A stretch of DNA of 64,000 nt from Actinomyces timonensis DSM 23838 (GCF_000295095.1 NZ_JH806633.1:809536-873535), one strand, 5' to 3'; shown: positions 37,526 to 48,583, counted from the first letter of the stretch. Notes: generated from the sequence alone by a model not told the origin. Numbers and translations: made by a program.

Positions 37526-40285
37526 GTGAGCCCCACCAGCGATGCCACACCCCTCATCGATGGCCTCCTGACGAAGGTCGCCGACAACGATCCCGAGGAG
37601 ACCCAGGAGTGGCGCGAGTCCCTCGACGCCCTCATCGCGGAGAAGGGCGGCCCCCGCGCGCGCTTCATCCTGCTGTCGATGCTCGCCGAGGCCCGTAAGA
37701 AGAACGTCACGGTGCCCGGGCAGACCACCACGCCCTACATCAACACCATCCCGGTGGAGGACGAGCCCTACTTCCCCGGCGACGAGACGATGGAGCGCGC
37801 CTACCGCCGCTGGCTGCGCTGGAACGCCGCCGTCATGGTGACGCGCGCCCAGCGCCCGGGCGTCGGCGTCGGCGGGCACATCTCCTCCTACGCCTCCACC
37901 GCCACCCTCTACGAGGTCGGCTTCAACCACTTCTTCCGCGGCAAGGACCACCCCGGCGGCGGGGACCACGTCTTCTTCCAGGGCCACGCCTCCCCCGGCA
38001 ACTACGCCCGCGCCTACATCGAGGGCCGCCTGAGCGAGGACGACCTGGACGGCTTCCGCCAGGAGGTCTCCCACCCCGCGCGCGGCAAGGGCCGCGGCCT
38101 GCCCTCCTACCCGCACCCGCGCCGCATGGACGACTTCTGGGAGTACCCCACGGTCTCCATGGGCCTGGGCCCGGCCGAGGCGATCTACCAGGCGTGGTTC
38201 GACCGCTACCTCGCCGGAGCCGGCATCAAGGACACGAGCCAGCAGCACACCTGGGCCTTCCTGGGCGACGGCGAGATGGACGAGCCCGAGTCGCGCGGCA
38301 TGCTCCAGCTCGCGGCCAGCCAGCAGCTCGACAACCTCACCTTCGTCATCAACTGCAACCTCCAGCGGCTCGATGGCCCCGTGCGAGGCAACGGCAAGAT
38401 CGTCCAGGAGCTCGAGGCCTCCTTCAAGGGCGCCGGCTGGAACGTCATCAAGGTCCTGTGGGGCCGCGGCTGGGACCAGCTCCTGGCCGCGGACAAGGAC
38501 CACGCCCTGGAGCACGTCATGATGGAGACGCTCGACGGCGACTACCAGACCTTCAAGGCCAACGACGGCGCCTACGTCCGCGAGCACTTCTTCGGCCGCG
38601 ACCCCCGCACCGCCGCCCTGGTCAAGGACTGGACGGACGAGGAGATCTGGGCCCTCCAGCGCGGCGGCAACGACTACCGCAAGATGTACGCCGCCTACAA
38701 GGCCGCCACCGAGCACAAGGGCCAGCCCACGGTCATCCTGGCCCACACGGTCAAGGGCTACCTGCTCGGCTCCCACTTCGCCGGGCGCAACGCCACCCAC
38801 CAGATGAAGAAGCTGACCCTGGAGGACCTCAAGGGCCTGCGCGACCGGCTGCACATCCCGATCACGGACGAGCAGCTCGAGGCCAACCCGAAGATGCCCC
38901 CCTACTACCGGCCGGCCGCGGATGACCCCGCCCTGCTCTACATGATGGACCGCCGCCGCCAGCTCGGCGGATTCCTGCCCGAGCGCCGCGACGCCCCCAC
39001 GCAGGTCCAGCTGCCCGGGGACCGCCCCTACGACACCCTCAAGGGCGGCTCGGGCAAGCGCGAGGTGGCCAGCACCATGGCCTTCGTCCAGCTCCTCAAG
39101 GAGCTCATCAAGGAGGATGGCATCGGCCGGCGCATCGTGCCGATCGTCCCCGACGAGTCGCGCACTTTCGGCCTGGAGTCGCTCTTCCCCACGAAGAAGA
39201 TCTTCAACACCCAGGGCCAGAACTACACGCCCGTGGACGCGGAGATGATGCTGTCCTACCGCGAGTCCACGGACGGCCAGATCATGCACACCGGCATCAA
39301 CGAGGCAGGCTCCGCCGCGCTCTTCCAGGTGGTCGGCACGAGCTACGCCACCCACGGCGAGCCGATGATCCCCGTGTACATCTTCTACTCGATGTTCGGC
39401 TTCCAGCGCACCGCGGACCAGTTCTGGGCCGCCGGCGACCAGCTCACGCGCGGATTCATCATGGGCGCCACCGCCGGCCGGACGACGCTGGCGGGCGAGG
39501 GCACCCAGCACATGGACGGGCACTCCCCGCTCATCTCCGCCACGAACGAGGCCGTCGTCACCTACGACCCCGGCTACGCCTACGAGATCCGGCATATCGT
39601 GCGCGACGCCCTCGAGCGCTGGTACGGGCCGGAGTCCGGGCGCAACCGCGACGTCATGTACTACCTCACCGTGTACAACGAGCCGATCCACCAGCCGGCC
39701 GAGCCCGAGGACGTCGACGTCGAGGGGATCATCAAGGGCATCCACCGCCTGTCCGGCCCGGCCGACGGCGACGGCCCCGAGGTCCAGCTCCTCGCCTCCG
39801 GCGTGGGCCTGCCCTGGATCGAGGAGGCCCGCCGGGTGCTCGCCGAGGACTGGGGCGTGCGCGCCTCCACCTGGTCCGTGACCTCCTGGAACGAGCTGCG
39901 CCGCGACGCGCTGGCCGCGGAGAGGGAGAACTTCCTCAACCCCACCGGCGAGCAGCGGGTGCCCTTCGTGACCTCCCGGCTCCAGGAGACGCAGGGCCCG
40001 TTCATCGCGACGTCCGACTACGACCACCTCGTCGCCGACCAGATCCGCAAGTGGGTGCCCGGCAGCTACCACACGCTGGGCGCTGATGGCTTCGGCTTCT
40101 CCGAGACGCGTCCGGCCGCGCGCCGCTTCTTCCTCATCGACTCGGCCTCCGTGGTCGTCAAGGCGCTGCAGGCGCTGGCCGATGAGGGCAAGCTCGGGCG
40201 CGACGTCGTCGCCCAGGCGATCGCCCGCTACGACCTGACCAACGTCAACGCCGGCACCTCCGGCTCCGACGGTGGGGAGGCCTGA
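37526..40285 (+). CDS. aceE: Pyruvate dehydrogenase E1 (homodimeric)
   Basis: Decarboxylates pyruvate using thiamine diphosphate and acetylates lipoyl-E2. 919 residues, the usual AceE length. Motifs: [20 protein letters not shown], the thiamine-diphosphate motif beginning [12 protein letters not shown] and ending at [14 protein letters not shown], and [10 protein letters not shown]. The transketolase-like central domain has [13 protein letters not shown] and [10 protein letters not shown]. Start GTG with SD AAGGAAGAGG. It ends at a 20-bp perfect hairpin. Its E2 and lipoate genes are at the left edge. Confidence 0.97.
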   Translation: MSPTSDATPLIDGLLTKVADNDPEETQEWRESLDALIAEKGGPRARFILLSMLAEARKKNVTVPGQTTTPYINTIPVEDEPYFPGDETMERAYRRWLRWNAAVMVTRAQRPGVGVGGHISSYASTATLYEVGFNHFFRGKDHPGGGDHVFFQGHASPGNYARAYIEGRLSEDDLDGFRQEVSHPARGKGRGLPSYPHPRRMDDFWEYPTVSMGLGPAEAIYQAWFDRYLAGAGIKDTSQQHTWAFLGDGEMDEPESRGMLQLAASQQLDNLTFVINCNLQRLDGPVRGNGKIVQELEASFKGAGWNVIKVLWGRGWDQLLAADKDHALEHVMMETLDGDYQTFKANDGAYVREHFFGRDPRTAALVKDWTDEEIWALQRGGNDYRKMYAAYKAATEHKGQPTVILAHTVKGYLLGSHFAGRNATHQMKKLTLEDLKGLRDRLHIPITDEQLEANPKMPPYYRPAADDPALLYMMDRRRQLGGFLPERRDAPTQVQLPGDRPYDTLKGGSGKREVASTMAFVQLLKELIKEDGIGRRIVPIVPDESRTFGLESLFPTKKIFNTQGQNYTPVDAEMMLSYRESTDGQIMHTGINEAGSAALFQVVGTSYATHGEPMIPVYIFYSMFGFQRTADQFWAAGDQLTRGFIMGATAGRTTLAGEGTQHMDGHSPLISATNEAVVTYDPGYAYEIRHIVRDALERWYGPESGRNRDVMYYLTVYNEPIHQPAEPEDVDVEGIIKGIHRLSGPADGDGPEVQLLASGVGLPWIEEARRVLAEDWGVRASTWSVTSWNELRRDALAAERENFLNPTGEQRVPFVTSRLQETQGPFIATSDYDHLVADQIRKWVPGSYHTLGADGFGFSETRPAARRFFLIDSASVVVKALQALADEGKLGRDVVAQAIARYDLTNVNAGTSGSDGGEA

Positions 40286-40303
40286 GCCCGGCGCTCATCC
40301 ATA

Positions 40304-40348
40304 GCGACGGGGCCCGGCTGGTGTCGATCACCAGCCGGGCCCCGTCGC
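40304..40348 (+). terminator. Strong terminator after aceE
   Basis: A 20-bp perfect stem (GCGACGGGGCCCGGCTGGTG with CACCAGCCGGGCCCCGTCGC), loop TCGAT, 18 nt after the aceE stop. It isolates aceE from the acyl-CoA cluster downstream. Confidence 0.9.
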
Positions 40349-40528
40349 GTCAACGCTCACCGCCTCGCGCGCCGCTCCCAGTGGGAGACTCCCCCGCACC
40401 CCGCCGGGGGCGCCCTGGCTCCCGCGCCAGTTCCGCGCCTCCCCGGCGGCGCGCTCGCCCCTCCGATGGACGTGATCGCTGGCCGGGGACTTCGATCCCT
40501 CGACTGTGCCACCATTCACATCCAGCGT

Positions 40529-40547
40529 TTGTACTACCCGGTTAGTT
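40529..40547 (+). promoter_or_regulatory. Candidate operator of the acyl-CoA cluster (copy 1)
   Basis: TTGTAC-N6-GTTAGTT, about 90 bp before the first gene of the cluster. It contains a near-perfect 14-bp palindrome, ACTACCCGGTTAGT. The same pattern with the same spacing (TTGTAC-N6-GTTAATT) is found at 49594-49612 before the Fix genes. The TetR gene inside the cluster is the likely partner. The surrounding 350 bp from aceE holds only the terminator and this region. Confidence 0.5.
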
Positions 40548-40634
40548 CATATCACGGGCGGCCGAGGCCCATGCGCCCCTCACCGGGCCCGCGGGCACGC
40601 ACCGATCAGACAGACGCCGTCGAAGGAGACGCCG

Positions 40635-41816
40635 ATGATCACATCGAAGCCGAAGAACGACGAGGAGTTCCAGCAATACCTCATGGAGATCCGGGAGCTC
40701 GCCCAGGGCCCCTTCGATGAGCTCCAGACCGAGATCGAGGTGACCAACAAGTTCCCGGACGAGTTCTACGAGCTCGCCAAGGAGCACAACCTCTACCGCT
40801 TCTACATGCCCGAGCAGTACGGGGGCTGGGGCCTGAGCACCCTGGAGATCATGAAGGTGCAGGAGGAGTTCTCGCGCGGACCCGGCGGCATGCGCATGCA
40901 CCTGCACCACGCGGCCGGTCTCAACTGGCGCATCATGGACGACTTCGCCCAGCCGGAGCTCAAGGAGTGGGCGATGCCCCGCTTCCAGAACAAGACCCTC
41001 TTCGTCAACTTCGCCCTGACGGAGAAGGAGGCGGGCTCCGGCGCCGACATCAAGACAACCGCAGTGCGCGACGGCGACGAGTGGGTCATCAACGGGGAGA
41101 AGACCCTCATCTCCCACACCGACTGCTCGGACGGCACCTACCTCATCACCCTGACCAACCCCGAGGCGGACAAGGACAAGCGCCTGACTGCCTTCTTCGT
41201 GCCCACCGACACCCCCGGCTACGAGATCGTCGACATGCCCCACATGATGGGCTGCCGTGGCGCCGGGCACGCCGGCCTGCGCTTCACCGACTGCCGGGTC
41301 CCGGACAAGTACCGCCTCGGCGAGGTCGGCGAGGGCCTCCACGTCGCCATGTACTCCCTGGGCCTGTCCCGCCTGCACATCGCCGACTCCAACCTCGGCA
41401 TGGCCCAGCGCATGCTGGAGATGTCGATCGCGCGGGCCAAGGAGCGGATCACCTTCGGCAAGCCGCTCATCAAGCGGCAGGCCATCCAGACGATGATCGC
41501 CGAGTCCGGCAAGTGGATCTACCTGCTGCGCTCCGCCATCCACGACGCCGCCCGTCGCTACGACGCCGGAGAGGACCCGATGACCCAGGCCTCGCTGTGC
41601 AAGCTCGCCTCGATCGACGCCGTCAAGATCGTCTCGGACAACATACTCGAGATCCTCGGTGGCATCGGCTACTTCGAGGAGTGCGAGTACGGCCCCGCCG
41701 AGCGGCTCTACCGCGACTGCCGCGCCATGTGGCTCGAGGAGGGGCCGCCCTCCGTCCAGCGCACGACCGCCGCCAGGGGCCTGATCACCAGCGGCGGCGA
41801 TCTCTGGAACTCCTGA
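40635..41816 (+). CDS. Acyl-CoA dehydrogenase / enoyl-CoA reductase
   Basis: A 393-residue FAD enzyme of the acyl-CoA dehydrogenase family, starting at ATG 40635 with SD GAAGGAGA. Features: N-terminal helical domain, the FAD/substrate strand NFALTEKEAGSGADIKTTA, VINGEKTLISHTD, the C-terminal RITFGKPLIKRQAIQ and LEILGGIGYFEECEY, and a Glu in the usual base region (WLEEGPPSVQRTTAARGL). With a CoA-transferase and Fix electron-transfer genes next door, it likely reduces an enoyl-CoA in the way CaiA does, but substrate is not determined. It is the only enzyme of this cluster without a visible lesion. Confidence 0.85.
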   Translation: MITSKPKNDEEFQQYLMEIRELAQGPFDELQTEIEVTNKFPDEFYELAKEHNLYRFYMPEQYGGWGLSTLEIMKVQEEFSRGPGGMRMHLHHAAGLNWRIMDDFAQPELKEWAMPRFQNKTLFVNFALTEKEAGSGADIKTTAVRDGDEWVINGEKTLISHTDCSDGTYLITLTNPEADKDKRLTAFFVPTDTPGYEIVDMPHMMGCRGAGHAGLRFTDCRVPDKYRLGEVGEGLHVAMYSLGLSRLHIADSNLGMAQRMLEMSIARAKERITFGKPLIKRQAIQTMIAESGKWIYLLRSAIHDAARRYDAGEDPMTQASLCKLASIDAVKIVSDNILEILGGIGYFEECEYGPAERLYRDCRAMWLEEGPPSVQRTTAARGLITSGGDLWNS

Positions 41817-41955
41817 ACCAGGCCCCTTGAGCGCCACCGGCGACCGGATGGCACGAGCCCGACCCGGCCACCAGTGGCGCCCTCCCGCCCGGGGGCGCGC
41901 GGCGACGCCGCCCCCGGGCGCACCTGTCAGAACCTTCACGAGAACCGAGGAAGAC

Positions 41956-43179
41956 ATGAACTTCCTCAGCGGAATCAAGGTCGTCGACATGACGGCATTC
42001 CTGGCAGCTCCCACCGTGGCTCGGATCCTCGGGGAGTGGGGCGCCGATGTGATCAAGGTCGAGGCGCCCAAGGGCGATCCCGGCCGCACCCAGGGCGCCG
42101 TCTTCGGCACGCCCTACACCGACGACGAGAACCTCGGCTTCGACATGTCGAACATGAACAAGCGCTTCGTCACCCTGGACCTCCGCCAGGAGGCCGGGCG
42201 CGAGGTCATGGACCGACTTCTCGCCGACGCCGACGTCTTCCTGACCTCCACACGTGTGAAGTCCCTGGTCAAACTCGGCTACGACTTCGAGACCCTCCAC
42301 GAGCGCTTCCCCAGGCTCGTCATGGCCCAGGTCCTGGGATTCGGCGCCAAGGGCCCCCTCAAGGACGCCGCCGGATTCGACATGACCGCGTGCATGTCCC
42401 GCGGCGGGGTCCTGGGCACCACGGTCAACCGGGGCTCCAGCCCCATGATCCCGCCCAACGGCTACGGGGACTTCCAGGTCTCCTTCGTGCTCGCCTCGGG
42501 AATCCTCGCCGCCCTCCTGGGCCGCGAGCGCAGCGGGCAGGGGGACTACGTGACGACCTCCCTGTTCCACTCCGGGGTGTTCATGCTCAACACGGCCATG
42601 GTGGCGGCGCAGTACGGCAGCGCCTACCCCAAGGACCGCCGCGAGGTCATCAACCCCTTCAACAACACCTATGTCGCCCGCGATGGGCTCATCATGACGC
42701 TGTGCGCGCCCGAGTACGACCACGACTTCGACAAGGTCATGACGCTGCTCGGGCGCGAGGACCTCACCGGCGACACCCGGTACAACATCTGCGACACGAT
42801 CAATGACCAGGGCCTCAACGGCGAGGTGGTCGACATCCTCGACGCGGCCTTCGCCACGAGGGACCGCCAGTACTGGCTCGATCTGTTCCTCAGCAATGAC
42901 ATCCCCATCGAGGCCTGCCAGCTCCCCACGGATGTCTAGGAGGATGAGCAGGCGTGGGCCAATGATGTCCTGCGCACCGTCACCTGCGCCTCGGGGGCGC
43001 AGCGGATGATCCCGACCAACCCTGTGCGCTTCAGCTCCCAGGGGGACCCGGAGCTCCGGCTGACGCGTGCCCAGGGATCGGACACCGCGGATGTCATGGC
43101 CGAGCTCGGCTACTCCCCCGAGCAGATCGCGGACCGCCTCGCCTCTGGCGCCGTCATCGGCACCACGCCGCGCGTATGA
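41956..43179 (+). pseudogene. Class III CoA-transferase with internal amber codon
   Basis: A CaiB/HadA-type CoA-transferase that would swap CoA between an acyl-CoA and a free acid. SD GAGGAAG precedes ATG 41956. Motifs: FLAAPTVARILGEWGADVIKVE, with the catalytic-region Asp in GFDMTACMSRGG, and NPFNNTYVARDG. The reading frame stops at TAG 42937-42939 (codon 328), yet the same frame continues with good family sequence (EDEQAWANDVLRTV ... RMIPTNPVRF) to a TGA at 43177. Full length would be 407 codons. Many relatives have an aromatic residue at this site, so a TAC/TAT or TGG to TAG change is the likely cause. Confidence 0.88.
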
Positions 43180-43245
43180 GGAACTCTCCATCCATCCCCG
43201 GGTCACACCCCTGAGAGCACCCGACCGACCTGGGAAGGACCCCCC

Positions 43246-44467
43246 ATGACCACGACTACGACTCCCGCCTCAGGCGCCTCCAGTCGCAAGTACTGGATCA
43301 CCGCCGCGTTCCTCTACCTGTCCTACTTCGTGCTGGGCTTCTCCCTCTTCGCCCAGGCCCAGTACAAGCCCGCCCTGGCCATCCAGTGGTCGACGAGCGT
43401 CGAGGGCGTCTTCTCGGCCATCGCCTGGATGATGGTCGGGCGGCTCATCGCCTATCCCCTCGCCGGGCCGGTGGCCGACCGCGTCTCCCGGCGCCTGGGC
43501 GCCATCATCGGCGCCGCCCTGCTCGCCCTGTCCTTCATCGGCATCATCATGGTGGGCTCGTCCACCATGGGCGTGGTCATGTGCGTCGTTGCCGGCATGG
43601 GCAACGGCTTCCTCGACCCCGCCGTCTACCCGGCGCTGTCGGAGGTCTTCGAGTCGAAGGCGCATATCGCCAACCTCTTCCTCAAGTTCGCGATCCTCGT
43701 CGCCCAGTTCCTCCTGCCCTTCCTCATCTCCCACACGGGCGGGTCGGGCCACGACGGCGGGTTCCGGACGATCTACATCGCCTACGCCGTCATCATCGCC
43801 GTCGTCATCGTGGGGCTCGCGCTCTCGCCCTTCCCGCCCAACGCCTCCCATGGCGACGCCGCGGCGAGCGCCAGCGCCGAGAGCGCCGCGGGCTTCCGCT
43901 TCGACACGACGGTCCTCATGATCATGGTCCTGGGCGCCACCACGATCACCACCTTCACCCTCTGGGGCAATTCCAACCAGGAGCTCGGCAAGGCCTACGG
44001 CATGGCCGATCCCGGGAGCACCCAGAGCTGGTACGCGGCGGGCGCGATGGTGGCGATCCTCGTCTCGACCGTTCTGCTGACGCGGGTGCGCGTCACCCAG
44101 ATCATCGTCGTCTACCCGCTCATCTCCGCCATCACGCTGCTCGCCGTGTACTTCATCCACGCGGCCTGGATCGTGCCCGCCGGTGGGTTCATTATCGGGT
44201 GGACCGCCGCGGGCGGGGTGCTCCAGCTGGTGACCTCGCTGGCGAACTCGCTGTTCCCCCCAGTCCCGCGGGCTCATGACCTCCCTGGTGATGATCGCCT
44301 CCGCCGTGGGGGCCTTCGGATTCCAGCAACTCGCCAAGCCATGGGTCGCCAGCGCGCCGGGCAACGTCGTCCTGCTCAACGCCATCATCACGCTGGTGGG
44401 CGTCGGGGTCGCCGTCATGGTCGACCGCGTCGAGAAGCGCCGGCTCGCCTCAGTGCCAGCGGCGTAG
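43246..44467 (+). pseudogene. MFS transporter, frameshifted at a C run
   Basis: A major-facilitator transporter of about 400 residues, starting ATG 43246 after SD GGGAAGGA. Helices run well to about 44255. There the frame changes at TTCCCCCCAG: with one C fewer the sequence continues LFPQSRGLMTSLVMIASAVG and on to the stop at 44467 (KRRLASVPAA). As given, translation runs on in the wrong frame for about 110 codons. The extra base lies in a run of six C. Substrate unknown; position suggests import of the acid handled by the cluster or export of its product. Confidence 0.85.
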
Positions 44468-44482
44468 CCGAGGAGCAGCGCG

Positions 44483-45184
44483 ATGCCGCACCTCCGACCC
44501 ACGAGCGGGGCCGTCGGCTCCATGCTGGAGTTCTACGACTTCTTCATCTACACGCAGGCCGCCGCCCTCGTCTTCCCATCGGTGTTCCTCCCCTCCGATG
44601 ATCCCAGTCTTGCGATCATCGCCTCCCTGGGGACCTTCGGGGTGGGCTACCTGGCCCGTCCAGTCGGCGCCTTCACACTCGAGGCGATGGGCGACCGCGT
44701 CGGGCGCCGTCGCACGCTCATCCTGACGATGGCGCTCATGGGCGCCCTCTCCTTCGCCTACCTGTGGGCCATCACCCATGGGCGGCTCTGGCTGACGCTC
44801 GTGATCGGCCTGGCCATGTGGGGCGTCCTCTACCAGGGGTACAACGCCGTCTTCCCGTCGTTCTTCCCCGAGCTCTTCCCCACCGCCACGAGGGTGACGG
44901 GCATGGCCATCGGGCAGAACATCGGCACCGCGGCCTCCTCCCTCATGGCGATGGTCTTCGCCGGGCTGTGCCCTCCGGGCAGCGGCGCGGGATCCATCGT
45001 CCTCATCGTCGGGGGCCTCACTCTCCTCCTCACACTCTCGGTGGCGCTCGCCGCGTGGGCGAGCCCCGAGACCCATCTCTCACGCGCCGAGGATCTCGAC
45101 GCCGCGCATTCACGAGCCTCGGCGCGCCCCGGGCGCGCCAGCGCCCCAGCCCACCCGATCACAGAGAAAGGCCGGCAGCCATGA
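44483..45184 (+). pseudogene. MHS-family transporter with internal deletion
   Basis: A metabolite:proton symporter (ShiA/ProP-like MHS group). The start matches the family's first helix (GSMLEFYDFFIYTQAAALVF) and helices 2-3 with RPVGAFTLEAMGDRVGRRR. Near residue 85 (about 44738) the sequence jumps to the second half (ALSFAYLWAITHGRLW ... LFPTATRVTGMAIGQNIGTA). At 233 residues it is roughly half the usual 430-450, so about 200 residues including helices 4-7 are missing, in frame. Its stop overlaps the next ATG (ATGA). Confidence 0.83.
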
Positions 45185-46334
45185 CAACCACCCTCACCGA
45201 CGAGCAGCAGCTCCTCCTCGACTCGGTCAAGGAGTTCGTGTGGAGCGAGGTCGCCCCGCACGTCGCCCAGCGCGATCGAGACAGCCAGTGCGAGCGCTCC
45301 GACTTCGCCCCCGCCTTCGAGCTCGGGCTCCACCTCCTGGAACTGCCCGAGGAGTACGGCGGGGCGGGCATCGACTACCGCACCGGCGCTATGCTCTTCG
45401 AGGATCTCGGCAAGGTGGACGCGGGCTACGCCATCACGCTCGTGTCGACGTTCGTGGCCTTCCGCAACGTCCTCATCGCGGGCACCCCCGAGCAGGCCCG
45501 CCTCTTCGCCGACACCATCGCCGACGGCGGCCTGGGCTGCTTCGCCATCTCCGAGCCGGGCGCCGGCTCCGACGCCGCGGCGATCCGCACCACCGCCGTG
45601 CGCGACGGCGACGACTACGTCCTCAACGGGCAGAAGTGCTGGATCACCAATGGCGGGATCGCGGACATCTACCTCATCTCCGCCAAGACCGATCCGAGCG
45701 CCGGGGCGCACGGCATCTCGACTTTCCTCGTCGAGGCCGACCGCGAGGGCCTCTCCCACGGCCGCCACGAGGACAAGATGGGCCTGCGCACCTCGAACAC
45801 CTGGACCTCACGCTCAACGACGTCCGGGTGCCCGCGGATCACCTCGTGGGCGCCGAGGGCGAGGGCTTCCGCATCGCCATATCCGGGCTCGACATCTCAC
45901 GGCCCTTCATGGCGACGATCGCGGTGGGGATGATGCAGCGCGCCCTCGACGAGGCCGCCGTCTACGCCCTCCAGCGCGAGCAGTTCGGCAAGCCGATCTT
46001 CGAGTTCCAGATGGTCCAGGACATGCTCGCGCGCATGTCGGCCAAGATCGTCGCCTCGCGCGCGCTGGTGGAGCACACGATGCGGCTCGTCGACGAGGAG
46101 CAGGACGTGCAGAAGGACGGGGCGATCACCAAGCAGTTCGTCACCGACGTCCTCCAGGAGGTCGTCTCCGACGCCGTCCAGGTCATGGGGGGGGGCAACG
46201 GGTACACCAAGGAGTACCCGGTGGAGAAGATCATGCGCGACGCCAAGGTCTTCCAGATCATGGAGGGGACCAACCAGATCCAGTCCATCGTCATTGCGCG
46301 CCGCCTCAAGAAGGAGTACGCGGCCCGACTGTGA
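45181..46334 (+). pseudogene. Second acyl-CoA dehydrogenase, frameshifted
   Basis: A short-chain acyl-CoA dehydrogenase-like protein starting ATG 45181, overlapping the previous stop. The first part is sound: FEDLGKVDAGYAITLV, FAISEPGAGSDAAAIRTTA, LNGQKCWITNGG. After KMGLRTSNT at about 45800 the frame is lost; the frame one base back continues DLTLNDVRVPADHLVGAEGE to RRLKKEYAARL and stop 46334, including QREQFGKPIFEFQ and the base-containing IMEGTNQIQ. One missing base would restore about 384 residues. It is more like butyryl-CoA dehydrogenases than the first paralogue. Confidence 0.87.
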
Positions 46335-46397
46335 CGTCCGGGCCCGCCCAGGGCGGGCGGCCGGGCACTCCAGGGCATCGTTGATCGGGAGGGAAGC

Positions 46398-47913
46398 ATG
46401 ATGGGCACCTCGGTATGGGAGCGGCGGGGCCGTAGGCCCGCGCCAGCCGCCCGGGCATCGGCCTGGCGGCGCAGCGGCTGGTGGGGGGGGACCACGGCCT
46501 CATCGACTGGTGGGACCTGGCGGTGCGCGCCAGCCCCGAGGCGCTGGCGGTCGTCGACCGGGCGGGGCGCTCCTACACCTATGCCGAGGCGGACGCAGCG
46601 TCGTCGAGGCTCGCGTCGTGGCTCGTCGAGCGCGGCGTCGGGCCCGGCGACCTCGTCCCCGTCCAACTGCCCAACTGGTCGCAGTTCCTACCGGTGCTCA
46701 TCGCGGTGGCCAAGAGCGGGGCAACGATCGTCCCCCTGTCCCCCATGGCGTGCCTTGCCGAGTGGGCCGACGTGGTCGAGCAGTGCGAGCCGAGGGTGGC
46801 GATCCTGCCCGACCGGTTCCGCCGCGCCGACTACGCGGCCATGGCCCGCGAGCTCCTCGCCTCGCCGGGGCCGGTGCGCGACGTCCTGCTCGTGGGAGCG
46901 CCCGAGGACGAGCCCCTGGCTGCCGGGGCGCGCCGCTTCGAGGATGTCGTGCGCGACACGGCTCCTCTGGCCCGCGAGGACTGGAGGCGCTCGGCGGGCG
47001 ACGACATCGCCGCGATCCTGTTCACCTCCGGCTCCGAGGCGGCCCCCAAGGGGGTGATGCTCTCGCACAACAACATGATCGCCTCCGAGGAGGCCTTCGC
47101 CTACGCCCTGCGCCTGGGATGCGACGACGCCATCTTCATGCCCTCGCCCCCTGGGCCATGCCACGGGCTTCCTCCACGGCGTCATCATGCCGGTCCTCAC
47201 CCGCGGCGCCTCCGTCCTGTGCGACTCGACCGATGGCGCCGAGATGGCGCGGCTCCTCCAGGAGCACGGGGCGACCTGCGGGATGTCTGTGCCCGCCGTC
47301 ATCGACATCATCCTGTGCCAGTGCGAGGGCCACGGGGCACGCCTCGATCGGCTCCGGTTCCTGTGCTGCGGCGGGTCACCGGTGCCCAGGCGCCTCCTCG
47401 AGCGGGCCCGCGCCCTGGGGGTGCGCCTGTACTCGGTGTACGGCTCGACCGAGCACGCCCCTCACACGCTCACCACCTTCCAGGACTCCGACGAGCGGGT
47501 GCTGACCACCGACGGGAGCGCCTGCCCTGCCGCAGAGGTGAGGATCGTCGACCCGGACACGCGCCAGCCCCTGCGAGGTCGAGCGCGTGCTCATGGACCA
47601 CCCCTCGATCGAGCAGGCCGCAGTGGTCCCGGTTCCAGACCCCGTCATGGGGGAATGCTCCCTGGCGTGCCTGGTGACGCGCCCGGGTGAGCCGCGGCTC
47701 GACATCCCGGCGCTCAGGCAGTGGTTCGTCGGCAAGGGGGTCGCCAAGTTCAAGACGCCCGAGCTCGTGGAGCACCTGGATGGCCTGCCGATGACCGGCT
47801 CGGGCAAGATCGATCGGGTCTCCCTCAAGCGCCGCTTCGCCGGGCTGGCTCCTCCGGATCGGCGGCGGAGCCCTCGGCGAGGCAGCGGCAGTTCTCCCGA
47901 TGCGGGCAGGTGA
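46398..47913 (+). pseudogene. Acyl-CoA ligase (CaiC-like), multiple lesions
   Basis: An AMP-forming acyl-CoA synthetase. SD GGGAGG precedes ATG 46398, but the frame for the enzyme (GLIDWWDLAVRASPEA, RSYTYAEADAAS) is entered only after a run of eight G at 46483-46490, suggesting a slip there. The P-loop is FTSGSEAAPKGVML. At CCCCC 47147-47151 the frame breaks again; one C fewer gives PSPLGHATGFLHGVIMPVL. After VRIVDPDTRQPL (about 47570) about 90 residues, including the hinge/TGD region, are missing and the sequence resumes EVERVLMDHPSIEQAAVV. It ends SGKIDRVSLKRRF. It overlaps the end of the convergent TetR gene by 89 bp. Confidence 0.86.
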
Positions 47914-48583
47914 GGACCATGCCGAGCACCGTCCGCTCGATGAGCGAGCGGACATGGGGCGCGTCGTCGCCGAGCATGTCGCGCCCGAATGCGAGCCGGA
48001 ATGTCGAGCGGTGCTCGATCCGGTTGAAAATGAGGGCGGACAGGACCTGGTGCACATCGAGGGCGCTGGGGGCATCCGGTCCTGTCGCGAAGTCCCCGCT
48101 GAGGCGGCCGCGCTCCAGGATCCTGGAGATGGTCTCGACGGCGGAACCATTGATCCTCTTGAACTCCTCAATGCCCTCGGCGACGGCGCCGTGCATGATG
48201 AGGTTCTCCATGGCGACAATGCGCGCCAGATCCGGATGGCGCTCGTAGTGCGCGAGGGAGGCCCGGACGAGTTCCCGAAGAGCGGCCGGGGGCTCGAGAT
48301 CATCGAGGAAGAGCGCGGACTCAAGAGCGCGGATCCGCAGGTAGTTCTCCTCCAGGACGGCTCGGTAAAGGCCGCTCTTGGACTCGAAGTAGTAGAAGAT
48401 CATCCGCTTGGAGGTATTGGTCCGGCGGGCGATGTCCTCGGTGCGGGCGCCGTTGGGGCCATGAGCGGCGAACTCGTGGACGGCGGCCTCGAGGATCTCC
48501 GACCGGGTGAGCTCGGGATCCCTCCGGGAGTTCCTCGCCCGTCCGTTGGCATCGTCCTGGTCACTCAATCCTGCGGCTCCCAT
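47825..48583 (-). CDS. TetR-family regulator of the acyl-CoA cluster
   Basis: A 252-residue repressor with an intact helix-turn-helix (GARTEDIARRTNTSKRMIFY, about 44-63) and a TetR_C ligand domain. The last 20 residues contain CPHRENCRC, an unusual cysteine-rich tail. The gene lies in the middle of the cluster, convergent to the CoA ligase. It is one of only two genes there without visible damage. The shared motif at 40529 and 49594 may be its operator. Confidence 0.9.
   Translation of the reverse strand: MGAAGLSDQDDANGRARNSRRDPELTRSEILEAAVHEFAAHGPNGARTEDIARRTNTSKRMIFYYFESKSGLYRAVLEENYLRIRALESALFLDDLEPPAALRELVRASLAHYERHPDLARIVAMENLIMHGAVAEGIEEFKRINGSAVETISRILERGRLSGDFATGPDAPSALDVHQVLSALIFNRIEHRSTFRLAFGRDMLGDDAPHVRSLIERTVLGMVLTCPHRENCRCLAEGSAADPEEPARRSGA

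Noticed and set aside
37340-40072. A 910-codon open frame on the - strand opposite aceE
   Set aside because: Mirror of aceE codons, low-complexity composition, no family motif.
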